The notes beneath the pieces were generated by a model, which searched no databases, was not told the origin of the DNA, and worked only from the letters and a program-made list of their open reading frames with translations. A DNA stretch of 64,000 bases from Rikenella microfusus (GTDB taxonomy: Bacteria; Bacteroidota; Bacteroidia; Bacteroidales; VadinHA17), in contig DZBJ01000014.1 in the NCBI GenBank assembly GCA_022736275.1, positions 1 to 64,000 of the forward strand, read 5' to 3'. A program made the translations under genes and the position numbers. Shown piece by piece: positions 57,388 through 64,000 of this stretch (the stretch's first letter is position 1; each line of letters opens with the position of its first letter).

Positions 57388-58139
57388 TTTAATGTGCTGT
57401 TAATCAGGGTATCCCTTGCGAAGGCTTCCATAACGGATGCCTTACTTTCCTTAATCATTTCATATTGAAGCCTTTCAGTATCGAGAAGAATAGCCTGAAA
57501 ACGCCCCATTGAACATGAACCGCAATTGAGGTATCGCTTCTTTTTGTTCAAATAATATGTATGATGTGACTCAAGCTTATGAGTATGTCCCAGTATTACT
57601 ACATCGTGTTCTTTAAGAAGTCTCAGGGCATAACTCAGATATTTGATCCTGTTGTATTTCTTTGGAATAGTATTGATATCATCCTTATAAGAGACTATTC
57701 TGAGATAAATATCCATTAATGTCTTACTCCCGGACAGTGTTTTGAGTAATGAAAATCCAATCTTGCTGATAGTCTGTCCAAATTTCGAACCGTTGAACCA
57801 GTCAGCCTGGTGACCATGTTCAATATGAATGGTCTGTCCGTGAGAATTTGTGATCTGGTAATGGTTGAACCCATACCTGTTCAGGACATCATGATTCCCT
57901 TTTATGTATATAAAATCCTTCTGTGCAAGATACTTTATCAGCCCTGAATTAGCTTTTTCTATAGCTTCATAACGGTATTTCAGTAATTCAAAAATATCTC
58001 CATTCAGTATTATTTTATCGACTGAGAAACTTCTCCTGATCTTTTCGATCTGACAGATAAGGTCTTTCTCATTCCATTGAAAAGTCCCGAAAGTGTCTCC
58101 GGTATCAATGTGCAGATCAGAAAATATAAGAATAGTCAT
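57384..58139 (-). CDS. Cytoplasmic metallophosphoesterase, LpxH-like
   Basis: The 251-residue calcineurin-like enzyme has the full metal-site series: I-F-S-D-L-H-I-D near 5, N-G-D-I-F-E near 45, K-G-N-H-D near 79, E-H-G-H-Q-A-D near 107, and L-G-H-T-H-K near 183. The D-L-H-I-D and G-H-Q-A-D pattern recalls LpxH-type pyrophosphatases, but the substrate is not known. Its start overlaps the acyltransferase stop by four bases (ATGA), so it is translationally coupled to it. It is clearly AT-richer than the first 55 kb. Confidence 0.85.
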   Translation of the reverse strand: MTILIFSDLHIDTGDTFGTFQWNEKDLICQIEKIRRSFSVDKIILNGDIFELLKYRYEAIEKANSGLIKYLAQKDFIYIKGNHDVLNRYGFNHYQITNSHGQTIHIEHGHQADWFNGSKFGQTISKIGFSLLKTLSGSKTLMDIYLRIVSYKDDINTIPKKYNRIKYLSYALRLLKEHDVVILGHTHKLESHHTYYLNKKKRYLNCGSCSMGRFQAILLDTERLQYEMIKESKASVMEAFARDTLINSTLN

Positions 58140-60025
58140 TTAAGATTGAATTCACCAATGTGTTCTGATACGGGTTCTACACCATTTAGCATCGATGCTT
58201 TCCTTATATTGTGATTATTATAATAAGCCTGATCAGTTAACAGCCGGTTTAAGACAGAAGGTATTTTTCCTGTATCTTTCGACAGTTGAATCCGCATTTC
58301 GAATGGAATATCTTTCATGTCGGCTATCATAAGCGCATCAAGGCAGTTGTTAAAATTGACATCAATATTAAAGCCGATTATCTTTCCATTCAAACCCATA
58401 TATTTTTTTAGTAATACCGGCATTTCAAAACCGGGTTGAAGAGTGGTAAGTATTTTTTCCAGGGACCTGATATCATTTCCGGTATTCTCAAGTATCATTT
58501 CATTTTCTCTCTGCATTTGCCTGGGTATAATGAATTGCTTTCTGGGTTTTATATATAATGCCAGCTCCGGATCATAATGGTGCTTGCTGATATAATCAAC
58601 AATCAGGCTTTTACTTCTTTGCGAACAATTCTCACTGATGCTCACCGGTCCGATAATGTATCTGAGATCAGGATTTGATTTCAGATACAGAAAAACACCT
58701 TTCCATAAAAGGAGGAGTGTAAAGTGTTGCTTCTGGTATTCCTTAATGATAAATGATCTGCCTAATTCGGCTGATTTACACAGTATATCTTCAAAGCCGT
58801 CTTTTATCCGGAACAGTGAACTTATATAGAAGCCTGTATGCCCAAATTCTGACATGATCTCCTTACCGTGTCCGATACGATAGGCCCCGCATATCTTGCG
58901 GGCGCTCTGATCCCAGATGAAAAGATGATAATAATGAATATCAAATCTGTCAGTATCCAGATTCTTGTTTGATCCTTCACCAACAGCCCGGAAGGTAATT
59001 TCTCGTAATCGTCCTATTTCCCTCAGGATGTTGGGTATTCGTGCCGAATTGCTGCAATATACAATGAGATTGTTTTTCCGCAGAAGAAGACATCCTTCGG
59101 GCAGACTGTCAATTTCCGCCTGTAAAAACTTTGGATTTACAGGATCTGCAACATTGCTCCTACGGAGGAAAATATTACCCGGTAAGCAGAAAGTGCTGTA
59201 ACTCTTTCCGGAAGGCTGGTTTAATGAGTCGGTTGCAGCCCTGAGGAATTTGGATAGATCATTTATCATACTGAAACTGTTTATTTTATCAGGTTTAACT
59301 GCTGCTCCAAAAAACAATCTGATCTTTCTGTTCCTGCATTTCATGATCTCTGAGGGTAGCAGGGCGGTTCTGAATAAAGGATTTATAATGCCGGCAATGT
59401 AGAATCTCATGCTGTTCCTTGCATCGAAAAACACGGGTATTATCTGCACCCCGGCTGACCGGATCATCCTGATCGACGACAGTTGCCATTCACGGTCAGA
59501 TATTCCCATTGTCTGACTATGAAATGAAGATACTTCACCGGCAGGAAATATCCCTACCGGTTTACCGGCGGCTAAATGCTCATAGGCGCCTTTTAAGCCA
59601 CTGTACGAAGAACTTAGTGATTTCAATCCCTCAAATGGGTTCACCGGCAGGATGTAATCCCTGAGGGGTTCAATATTTGTCAGAATGAAATTGCCCTGAA
59701 TTTTAAAATCAGGCCGTATTCTGCAGATGATATCGAGTAAAATAAGACCGTCAATTCCACCAAGAGGATGATTGGAAATTATGATGAATGGCCCTTGCCT
59801 GGGTACGGTATTATTGTAATCACCATATACATCATACTTTATATTAAGCCTCTCAATTGCTTTATCAATGAAGGCCATTCCTCTGTTTTCGCTTATCTCA
59901 TCATAGAGAAGATTCAGTTTGTTTATTGATAAAAGTCTCATGATCAGGTCCACTTTTCCGTCAGCGGATTCGGAATCCTGCTTAAGAATCTGACAAATAT
60001 CTTTTTCTGAAATAAAGCGCATCAT
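58136..60025 (-). CDS. OlsF-like bifunctional acyltransferase (PlsC domain + OlsB-type GNAT)
   Basis: The 629-residue protein has an N-terminal PlsC-type O-acyltransferase domain. Its motif is S-N-H-P-L-G-G-I-D-G, an H-x5-D spacing, near 84, with F-P-A-G-E-V-S near 160. A C-terminal N-acyltransferase of the OlsB/hemolysin GNAT type starts near 300 (I-Y-Y-C-S-N-like strand, F-R-A-V-G-E-G near 345, D-T-D-R-F-D, then H-L-F-I-W-D and G-A-Y-R-I-G-H-G). OlsF of Flavobacterium and Serratia builds ornithine lipid with both activities. Here the acceptor could be ornithine, glycine or another amino acid. It lies in an operon with a VTT protein and a phosphoesterase. Confidence 0.82.
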   Translation of the reverse strand: MMRFISEKDICQILKQDSESADGKVDLIMRLLSINKLNLLYDEISENRGMAFIDKAIERLNIKYDVYGDYNNTVPRQGPFIIISNHPLGGIDGLILLDIICRIRPDFKIQGNFILTNIEPLRDYILPVNPFEGLKSLSSSYSGLKGAYEHLAAGKPVGIFPAGEVSSFHSQTMGISDREWQLSSIRMIRSAGVQIIPVFFDARNSMRFYIAGIINPLFRTALLPSEIMKCRNRKIRLFFGAAVKPDKINSFSMINDLSKFLRAATDSLNQPSGKSYSTFCLPGNIFLRRSNVADPVNPKFLQAEIDSLPEGCLLLRKNNLIVYCSNSARIPNILREIGRLREITFRAVGEGSNKNLDTDRFDIHYYHLFIWDQSARKICGAYRIGHGKEIMSEFGHTGFYISSLFRIKDGFEDILCKSAELGRSFIIKEYQKQHFTLLLLWKGVFLYLKSNPDLRYIIGPVSISENCSQRSKSLIVDYISKHHYDPELALYIKPRKQFIIPRQMQRENEMILENTGNDIRSLEKILTTLQPGFEMPVLLKKYMGLNGKIIGFNIDVNFNNCLDALMIADMKDIPFEMRIQLSKDTGKIPSVLNRLLTDQAYYNNHNIRKASMLNGVEPVSEHIGEFNLK

Positions 60026-60033
60026 GTCAAATA

Positions 60034-60609
60034 TTACCTGACTGATGTGATTGATCTCATGCGAAGCTTGCTGATCAGGATCAGCTGCTTCATGGGTTTG
60101 CTGATAAACAGAGAAAGTAGCATGAATTTTAGAAACTGGCTAATGATTACTATGAGGACAAAGGAGAACACATTTGTATGCAAGGCCCCTGAAGCAAGGG
60201 CAAACAAAAAATATGGAAAAGGTGTAAATGATGCAAAGAATAGGACCCAGTGGTTCCATTCCGAATACAGCCTGACCGCTTCAGTAAAACCTTCCCGTGT
60301 CAGCCCGGGGATAATTCCTGTCACGAGAGCCGGTAGCTCTTGCGAATTGGCTGCAGTGATATCAAGCAATAGGTTTCCTATGAAATACGAAACAATTGAT
60401 CCTGAAACTATGCCTGTTACGCTACATATAATCAGCACAGTTTTTTTTTCGGGAAACCAGGCAGCAAACAGTACAAAGAGCGTGGCAACAGGAGCAGGAT
60501 AGAGTGTGGCGTCAATCAGCCCCAATACAAAGAGAATGAGGACCGCATATCTGGTCCTGTTATTCCTGATTATCCATTCGTGTATCTTCTTTACATAAGA
60601 GTTCGGCAT
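60034..60609 (-). CDS. VTT/DedA-like membrane protein (YqaA type)
   Basis: The ATG at 60609 gives 191 residues. A start at 60657 would overlap the upstream gene by 20 bases and add a basic tail. Hydrophobic segments lie near 15-35, 40-60, 65-85, 120-140 and 145-170. The conserved region contains S-F-T-P-F-P-Y-F-L-F-A-L-A-S-G-A. Some VTT relatives flip phospholipids or carrier lipids, which would suit the lipid enzymes beside it (inference). The gap to the acyltransferase gene is 8 bases. Confidence 0.75.
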   Translation of the reverse strand: MPNSYVKKIHEWIIRNNRTRYAVLILFVLGLIDATLYPAPVATLFVLFAAWFPEKKTVLIICSVTGIVSGSIVSYFIGNLLLDITAANSQELPALVTGIIPGLTREGFTEAVRLYSEWNHWVLFFASFTPFPYFLFALASGALHTNVFSFVLIVIISQFLKFMLLSLFISKPMKQLILISKLRMRSITSVR

Positions 60610-60637
60610 ATTTTTTCTCTCTTTGGGAGAGGTTCTC

Positions 60638-60865
60638 TTATTGTATAGCTGGCTCACTGTAATCTCTTAAAAGCTCCTCAGCATGAAGCCAGTCATCTTC
60701 AGGTGTCCCTTCGATCTCAAACTCCCTGCGCAGATTGTATATCTCATTGGCTTTTAATCTGATTTCTTCTTCAGCGGGAAAACGCGTAGGCATAGCTTTC
60801 AGCTTTCCTTTCTCAGTAGTTTCAACAGGGATTTTCTTTTCCTTTCTTTGTTTTGTCTCTTTCAT
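60638..60865 (-). CDS. Small DUF2934 protein
   Basis: This 75-residue basic protein has a Lys-rich N-terminal third followed by a DUF2934 module (E-E-E-I-R-L-K-A-N-E-I-Y-N, then G-T-P-E-D-D-W-L-H-A-E). The other DUF2934 protein in the window (45606-45938) has the same order with an AT-hook. It is the first gene of the lipid operon and lies just downstream of a nested dyad. Function unknown. Confidence 0.75.
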   Translation of the reverse strand: MKETKQRKEKKIPVETTEKGKLKAMPTRFPAEEEIRLKANEIYNLRREFEIEGTPEDDWLHAEELLRDYSEPAIQ

Positions 60866-60897
60866 AATATTATTTTTCTTAAAGGGTTTATAACGCT

Positions 60898-60962
60898 GTA
60901 AAAGTGAAATAACTATGTAACACAGACATTACATCTCTGCTTCATTTTTGTTACACTTTTAC
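60898..60962. promoter_or_regulatory. Nested dyads upstream of the lipid operon
   Basis: GTAAAAGTG (60898-60906) is complementary to CACTTTTAC (60954-60962). Between them ATGTAA (60915-60920) is complementary to TTACAT (60929-60934). TGTAACAC also recurs as GTTACAC near 60950. This may be a regulator-binding region for the DUF2934-VTT-acyltransferase operon. Confidence 0.45.
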
Positions 60963-61056
60963 TTACTCTTTTCAGACATTTTAATGAAAGTTCCAAATGA
61001 GTAATAAGTGGTAAAGCGGGTTTGTTTTTAGTCGGCCTTTTGATCCTGAGAATAAT

Positions 61057-61146
61057 CTAACTTAGTTGAGTTACCCGCCTTCCTGTTTGTGCCGGTAGTG
61101 GCAATCCGGCAACTCCACCCCCGATTATCAGCACTTTTTTCTTCAT
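61057..61146 (-). pseudogene. 29-codon remnant of an FAD/NAD-binding oxidoreductase
   Basis: The frame from the ATG at 61146 reads M-K-K-K-V-L-I-I-G-G-G-V-A-G-L, the exact start of a dinucleotide-binding flavoprotein. It then changes to unrelated residues and a stop at 61057. The rest of such a gene is absent. Confidence 0.65.
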
Positions 61147-61192
61147 TGTTTATTGATGAGTATTACAGAAAATACTGACCCTATGTATGTTA

Positions 61193-62188
61193 TTACCTTT
61201 TATGCTGGTAAATTATTTTACCGGTTTTGTCAACAAGTGTTGTAATCAACACTGAATCATTTAAGCTGCACAATGCAAAGCCTGTGGCTGAACTCGTGAA
61301 AACTGTTCCTTCGGACGGAACTACTTCGCGGGATTGTGATGCTGAACTAATCACGAAATAATCGATTGATGACCCTTCAGTGTCAATGTGCTGGAAGTTA
61401 TGGATATGTCCGTTATAATATACATCTACCTTGTGCTTCTCCAGAATGGGTAATAGCCGCGTCTGAAGATCAGTTCTTTCCGACTCATCCTTTGTTGTTC
61501 CTGCATAGATGGGATGATGACCCATCACAATTTTCCACTTCTCCGTAGAATTTTTCAAAGTATTATCTATCCACCTCAACTGATTTTCCACAGACTGTTT
61601 GCGGGCATCAGGGTGTTCTTCGCTAACCCTGTACTTATCAATCAGAGGCGCAGTATCTATGAAAACCAGCAATACCTCCGTACTGTCAGTTACATCAAAT
61701 ACTTTTGCATAGTATCGTCCGGGCATTTGCCACCGGCGACTCACCTCAGAATATGCTATAACAGCATCGGTATTTCCCTCATATTCATGATTTCCCAGGA
61801 TGGGGAACCATGGAATCATCAATTCAGGGTGTTTATAGATCAATTCGTAGTTGGTAAGCCAAAGCGGGTCATTTACAGACTGAACACCCATATAATGGTG
61901 AACATCGCCTAATGCAGCCACAAACTCCGCACCCGTAATGCTTGCTGCTTCACCCATAATTTCTGCAATTATCTGCTGGTCGTAATATCCGTTGCGCCCC
62001 AGGTCACATCCAATCATGAAAGTATAATAATCGTCCAGCAACGGTAGCTGTTGATCTGATGTCAGTGTATCAAGATCTGCAGAAATGGAATCAATATTGC
62101 TGATCTCAGCATTTCTTACAGTACTGTTCTGACATCCACTCCATAGCAAAACAAGGAGTATAATAACTATTCTAAAAAATTGAGTCAT
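61193..62188 (-). CDS. Acid-phosphatase-like metallophosphoesterase lipoprotein
   Basis: The 331-residue protein has a lipoprotein signal (L-V-L-L-W-S-G-C, Cys near 19). A calcineurin-like domain of the purple/tartrate-resistant acid phosphatase group follows. It shows I-G-C-D-L-G-R-N-G near 59, A-L-G-D-V-H near 92, L-G-N-H-E-Y near 133, M-G-H-H-P-I-Y near 219, and Y-N-G-H-I-H-N-F near 256. The first Asp-x-His is replaced by D-L-G, an odd point for metal binding. It sits behind a TonB-dependent receptor, which could import what the enzyme releases. Confidence 0.85.
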   Translation of the reverse strand: MTQFFRIVIILLVLLWSGCQNSTVRNAEISNIDSISADLDTLTSDQQLPLLDDYYTFMIGCDLGRNGYYDQQIIAEIMGEAASITGAEFVAALGDVHHYMGVQSVNDPLWLTNYELIYKHPELMIPWFPILGNHEYEGNTDAVIAYSEVSRRWQMPGRYYAKVFDVTDSTEVLLVFIDTAPLIDKYRVSEEHPDARKQSVENQLRWIDNTLKNSTEKWKIVMGHHPIYAGTTKDESERTDLQTRLLPILEKHKVDVYYNGHIHNFQHIDTEGSSIDYFVISSASQSREVVPSEGTVFTSSATGFALCSLNDSVLITTLVDKTGKIIYQHKR

Positions 62189-62244
62189 GGCTTTTCGTTT
62201 GATTCGTTTTATTGTTTATAGATACACTGTTGGCTTCGTGAAAT

Positions 62245-62285
62245 AATGCCTGTTTTTTCATCGTTTTGAAATGGCTGCAGGCATT
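62245..62285. other. Inverted repeat between the phosphoesterase and the TonB receptor
   Basis: AATGCCTG (62245-62252) pairs with CAGGCATT (62278-62285). It could be a weak terminator of the receptor transcript or an operator of the phosphoesterase gene. The 240-base gap holds no other gene. Confidence 0.4.
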
Positions 62286-62429
62286 AAGGAATTGAACATC
62301 TATCCGGTAAAAAATGTTTTGATCTGTTAAATACTCATAAGATGAATGCTGAACTGGAAACATCGGTCAGCAGGCATGACAGAATAAACAGATACCCGAT
62401 TTTTCTCAAGATCATTTGTACTGGATGTA

Positions 62430-64000
62430 TTACAAATCAATTTTTACTCCAAACTGGAAGCGCACATTGTAGTATTCAGCCTGCATCAGCCGGTCGCTAA
62501 TGCCCTGATAGTATCTCAATGGCTGGTTCAACAGGTTGTTTGCTTCGGCATACACCCTGAATTTTGGGGTAATGGAAAAGTTGGCGTTCGCATCCAGGTG
62601 GATTGCCTGATCATAGTACCTGTCATAAAATGCCTCTTCACCAAATTCATCAACATAAGCCGATGAATAGCTGACAGAGGTTCTGAAAGAAAAGCGTTTG
62701 CTGTCATATGATAAGGACCCATTAATGGTATGGTTTGCCGTTCCGGGGAGCGAAATATCATCGTCTTCGCGGCCTTCGATACGGAAATCGGTTACAGAGC
62801 TTGTTGTATAAGTGTAATTGGCATACAATCCAAAACCTTTCCAGAAACCGGGCAGGAAATCGAGCTGTCGCTGGGCTGCCAATTCAATGCCGAATATTTC
62901 AGCGTTTCCGCCGTTGATAGGCTGACTGTATGTATCCCAGGTTGTACCTTCGAACAGGTAGTCTTCCCGGGTTTCAGTAACAATAAAGTCTTTTATATCC
63001 TTATAGAAAGCGCCGGCAGACACAATACCAATGGTTTTAAAGTATTTCTCAAACGAGAGGTCGAAATTCATTGAAGTGGTAGGGGTTAATCCGGGGTTCC
63101 CTATGGCTATTTCGTTGTCTTCCCTGGTTATTTCCCTGTAAGGCACCAGTGAATAATAGTTTGGCCTCGCAAGGGTATTTGTCCATGCAGCCCTTAATAT
63201 CGTAGTTGCGTTAAAATCATACTTAAGGTGCAGGCCTGGCAGAATATTTATGTATGAATCGGAAACAATGTCGGTAAGTGTGTTTTCATCCTCATCAGCA
63301 TCGTACTGGTTCCCCTGGTATTCCTGTGAGGTGTTTTCGATACGTACACCGGCAATTATAAATAACTTAGGACCAAGGTTTTGGTTTAGCATAACATATC
63401 CGCCCATAATATTCTCTGTGGCATTAAAATCTCCTGCTTCTGCTTCAGCACTTCTTTCTTCGTCAAACAGAGATGAATTGGTCAAATCAAGCCCCCCCAG
63501 ATATTCTGATGACACCTGCATGCCGGTTTCATAGTCGCCCACCAGGAAGTTATCCTTTGTAAAGTCTTCCAGGTTATTCATGGTAGCTGCATTGAAAGCA
63601 TCTTCATCAACAGGACTGTATTCGAACAGCCTGTCATCACGCATTTTATCCTTACCCTTGTAACGCACTCCCAGTTTAATGCTGTTTTTGTATTTATTCT
63701 CAAGCAGCGGGATTGTAAAATTCACCTTAAAGTTTTTATCGATATCTTCTGTCAACTGGAACTCTTCGGTAATTTCACCAAATCCATAGTCAGAACTGAA
63801 ATCGGCTGATGACGCGGGAGTAACACCGGTAATCTTTGGAGCGCTTTTATCTGAGAAATCAGTTGTAAAAGTCAAATCTTCCACCTCATATACAATATAT
63901 CTTTCGTTGGGTCTTTCTTCCGAGGCTTTACTGTATGATGCCGTCCAATCGGCTTTAACTTTGCCGAACTGGTGTTCTCCACCCAGCGTGAAATTCATCA
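62430..64000 (-). CDS. TonB-dependent outer-membrane receptor (5' part beyond the window)
   Basis: This is the C-terminal part (over 520 residues) of a TonB-dependent receptor barrel. It shows long alternating strands, R-A-A-W-T-N-T-L-A-R-P-N-Y near 270, a G-N-P-G-L-T-P-T motif near 300, N-F-D-L-S-F-E-K-Y-F near 310, and a terminal V-R-F-Q-F-G-V-K-I-D-L strand with the aromatic/hydrophobic end needed for Bam insertion. The plug domain and signal lie past position 64000. No SusD partner is seen downstream. The substrate is unknown; the phosphatase-like gene behind it suggests a phosphate-bearing compound (inference). Confidence 0.88.
   Translation of the reverse strand, partial: MNFTLGGEHQFGKVKADWTASYSKASEERPNERYIVYEVEDLTFTTDFSDKSAPKITGVTPASSADFSSDYGFGEITEEFQLTEDIDKNFKVNFTIPLLENKYKNSIKLGVRYKGKDKMRDDRLFEYSPVDEDAFNAATMNNLEDFTKDNFLVGDYETGMQVSSEYLGGLDLTNSSLFDEERSAEAEAGDFNATENIMGGYVMLNQNLGPKLFIIAGVRIENTSQEYQGNQYDADEDENTLTDIVSDSYINILPGLHLKYDFNATTILRAAWTNTLARPNYYSLVPYREITREDNEIAIGNPGLTPTTSMNFDLSFEKYFKTIGIVSAGAFYKDIKDFIVTETREDYLFEGTTWDTYSQPINGGNAEIFGIELAAQRQLDFLPGFWKGFGLYANYTYTTSSVTDFRIEGREDDDISLPGTANHTINGSLSYDSKRFSFRTSVSYSSAYVDEFGEEAFYDRYYDQAIHLDANANFSITPKFRVYAEANNLLNQPLRYYQGISDRLMQAEYYNVRFQFGVKIDL

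Larger units (their letters stand above)
60866..61192. other. 327-base gap with nested dyads and a gene remnant
   Basis: No full gene lies here. The parts visible are the dyads at 60898-60962, the short Rossmann remnant at 61057-61146, and otherwise AT-rich sequence without clear features. Confidence 0.6.

Noticed and set aside
62172-62363. A 63-codon minus-strand frame between the phosphoesterase and TonB receptor
   Set aside because: It overlaps the lipoprotein start, has no signal or domain, and covers an inverted repeat.
1-64000. tRNA, rRNA, insertion sequences or prophage
   Set aside because: Gaps were read for cloverleaf-like arms, transposase motifs and integrase or capsid genes; none was found.

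Overview
The window (about 52% GC over most of its length) comes from a member of the Bacteroidota, most likely a Bacteroidales-like anaerobe or facultative anaerobe. Support: type IX secretion (T9SS) genes (PorG-like barrels, PorP/SprF, a type B C-terminal domain), the porG-uppS-bamA-ompH-ompH-murI order, many starts lacking a Shine-Dalgarno site, and repeated TAnnTTTG boxes upstream of genes, the Bacteroidota -7 promoter element. Ferredoxin-linked 2-oxoacid oxidoreductase (korAB), an aldehyde:ferredoxin oxidoreductase and futalosine-pathway menaquinone genes fit low-oxygen life; an Fe/Mn superoxide dismutase gives oxygen tolerance.

Layout. 0.1-9 kb: minus-strand operons for lipid acylation (plsC-like, SDR, VOC protein), translation (rplY-pth-hslR), prs, and Dabb-manA-lipoprotein-engB. 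9-19 kb: udk; pdxJ divergent from a CBS protein and nadK; then the envelope operon (two PorG-like barrels, uppS, bamA, two ompH/skp, murI). 19-30 kb: korAB, a large sensor/receiver/PEP-synthase-like fusion, the pterin/fatty acid operon (PTPS, folE, fabD), mqnB-mqnD, sodB, nitroreductase. 30-36 kb: proline dehydrogenase, then an ECF sigma factor next to a protein joining a short anti-sigma-like cytoplasmic segment, one membrane helix, two PKD domains and a T9SS type B C-terminal domain, followed by PorP/SprF and a lipoprotein OmpH. 36-43 kb: divIC-like gene, a lone thiS, an aldehyde oxidoreductase, a KamA-type aminomutase and a phosphoesterase/beta-propeller fusion. 43-57 kb: small accessory genes mixed with eroded genes. 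57-61 kb: a visibly AT-richer operon with an OlsF-like bifunctional acyltransferase, a phosphoesterase, a VTT/DedA-like membrane protein and a DUF2934 protein. 61-64 kb: an acid-phosphatase-like lipoprotein behind a TonB-dependent receptor that runs off the window.

Three things stand out. First, the sigma factor / membrane PKD-CTD protein / PorP locus looks like an envelope or T9SS sensing switch whose anti-sigma protein carries a type B sorting domain. Second, at least nine intergenic loci carry a mosaic repeat family. One hairpin keeps its stem between two copies by a compensatory base-pair change, and some copies supply the last codons and stop of the adjacent gene. Third, five genes between 43.6 and 61.2 kb are broken, several by internal deletions: penicillin acylase, an AIM24-like protein, a phytoene-desaturase-like oxidoreductase, an SDR and a short Rossmann-fold remnant. 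No tRNA, rRNA, CRISPR array, transposase or phage gene was seen. All family names come from recognising motifs by eye; no database search was run.
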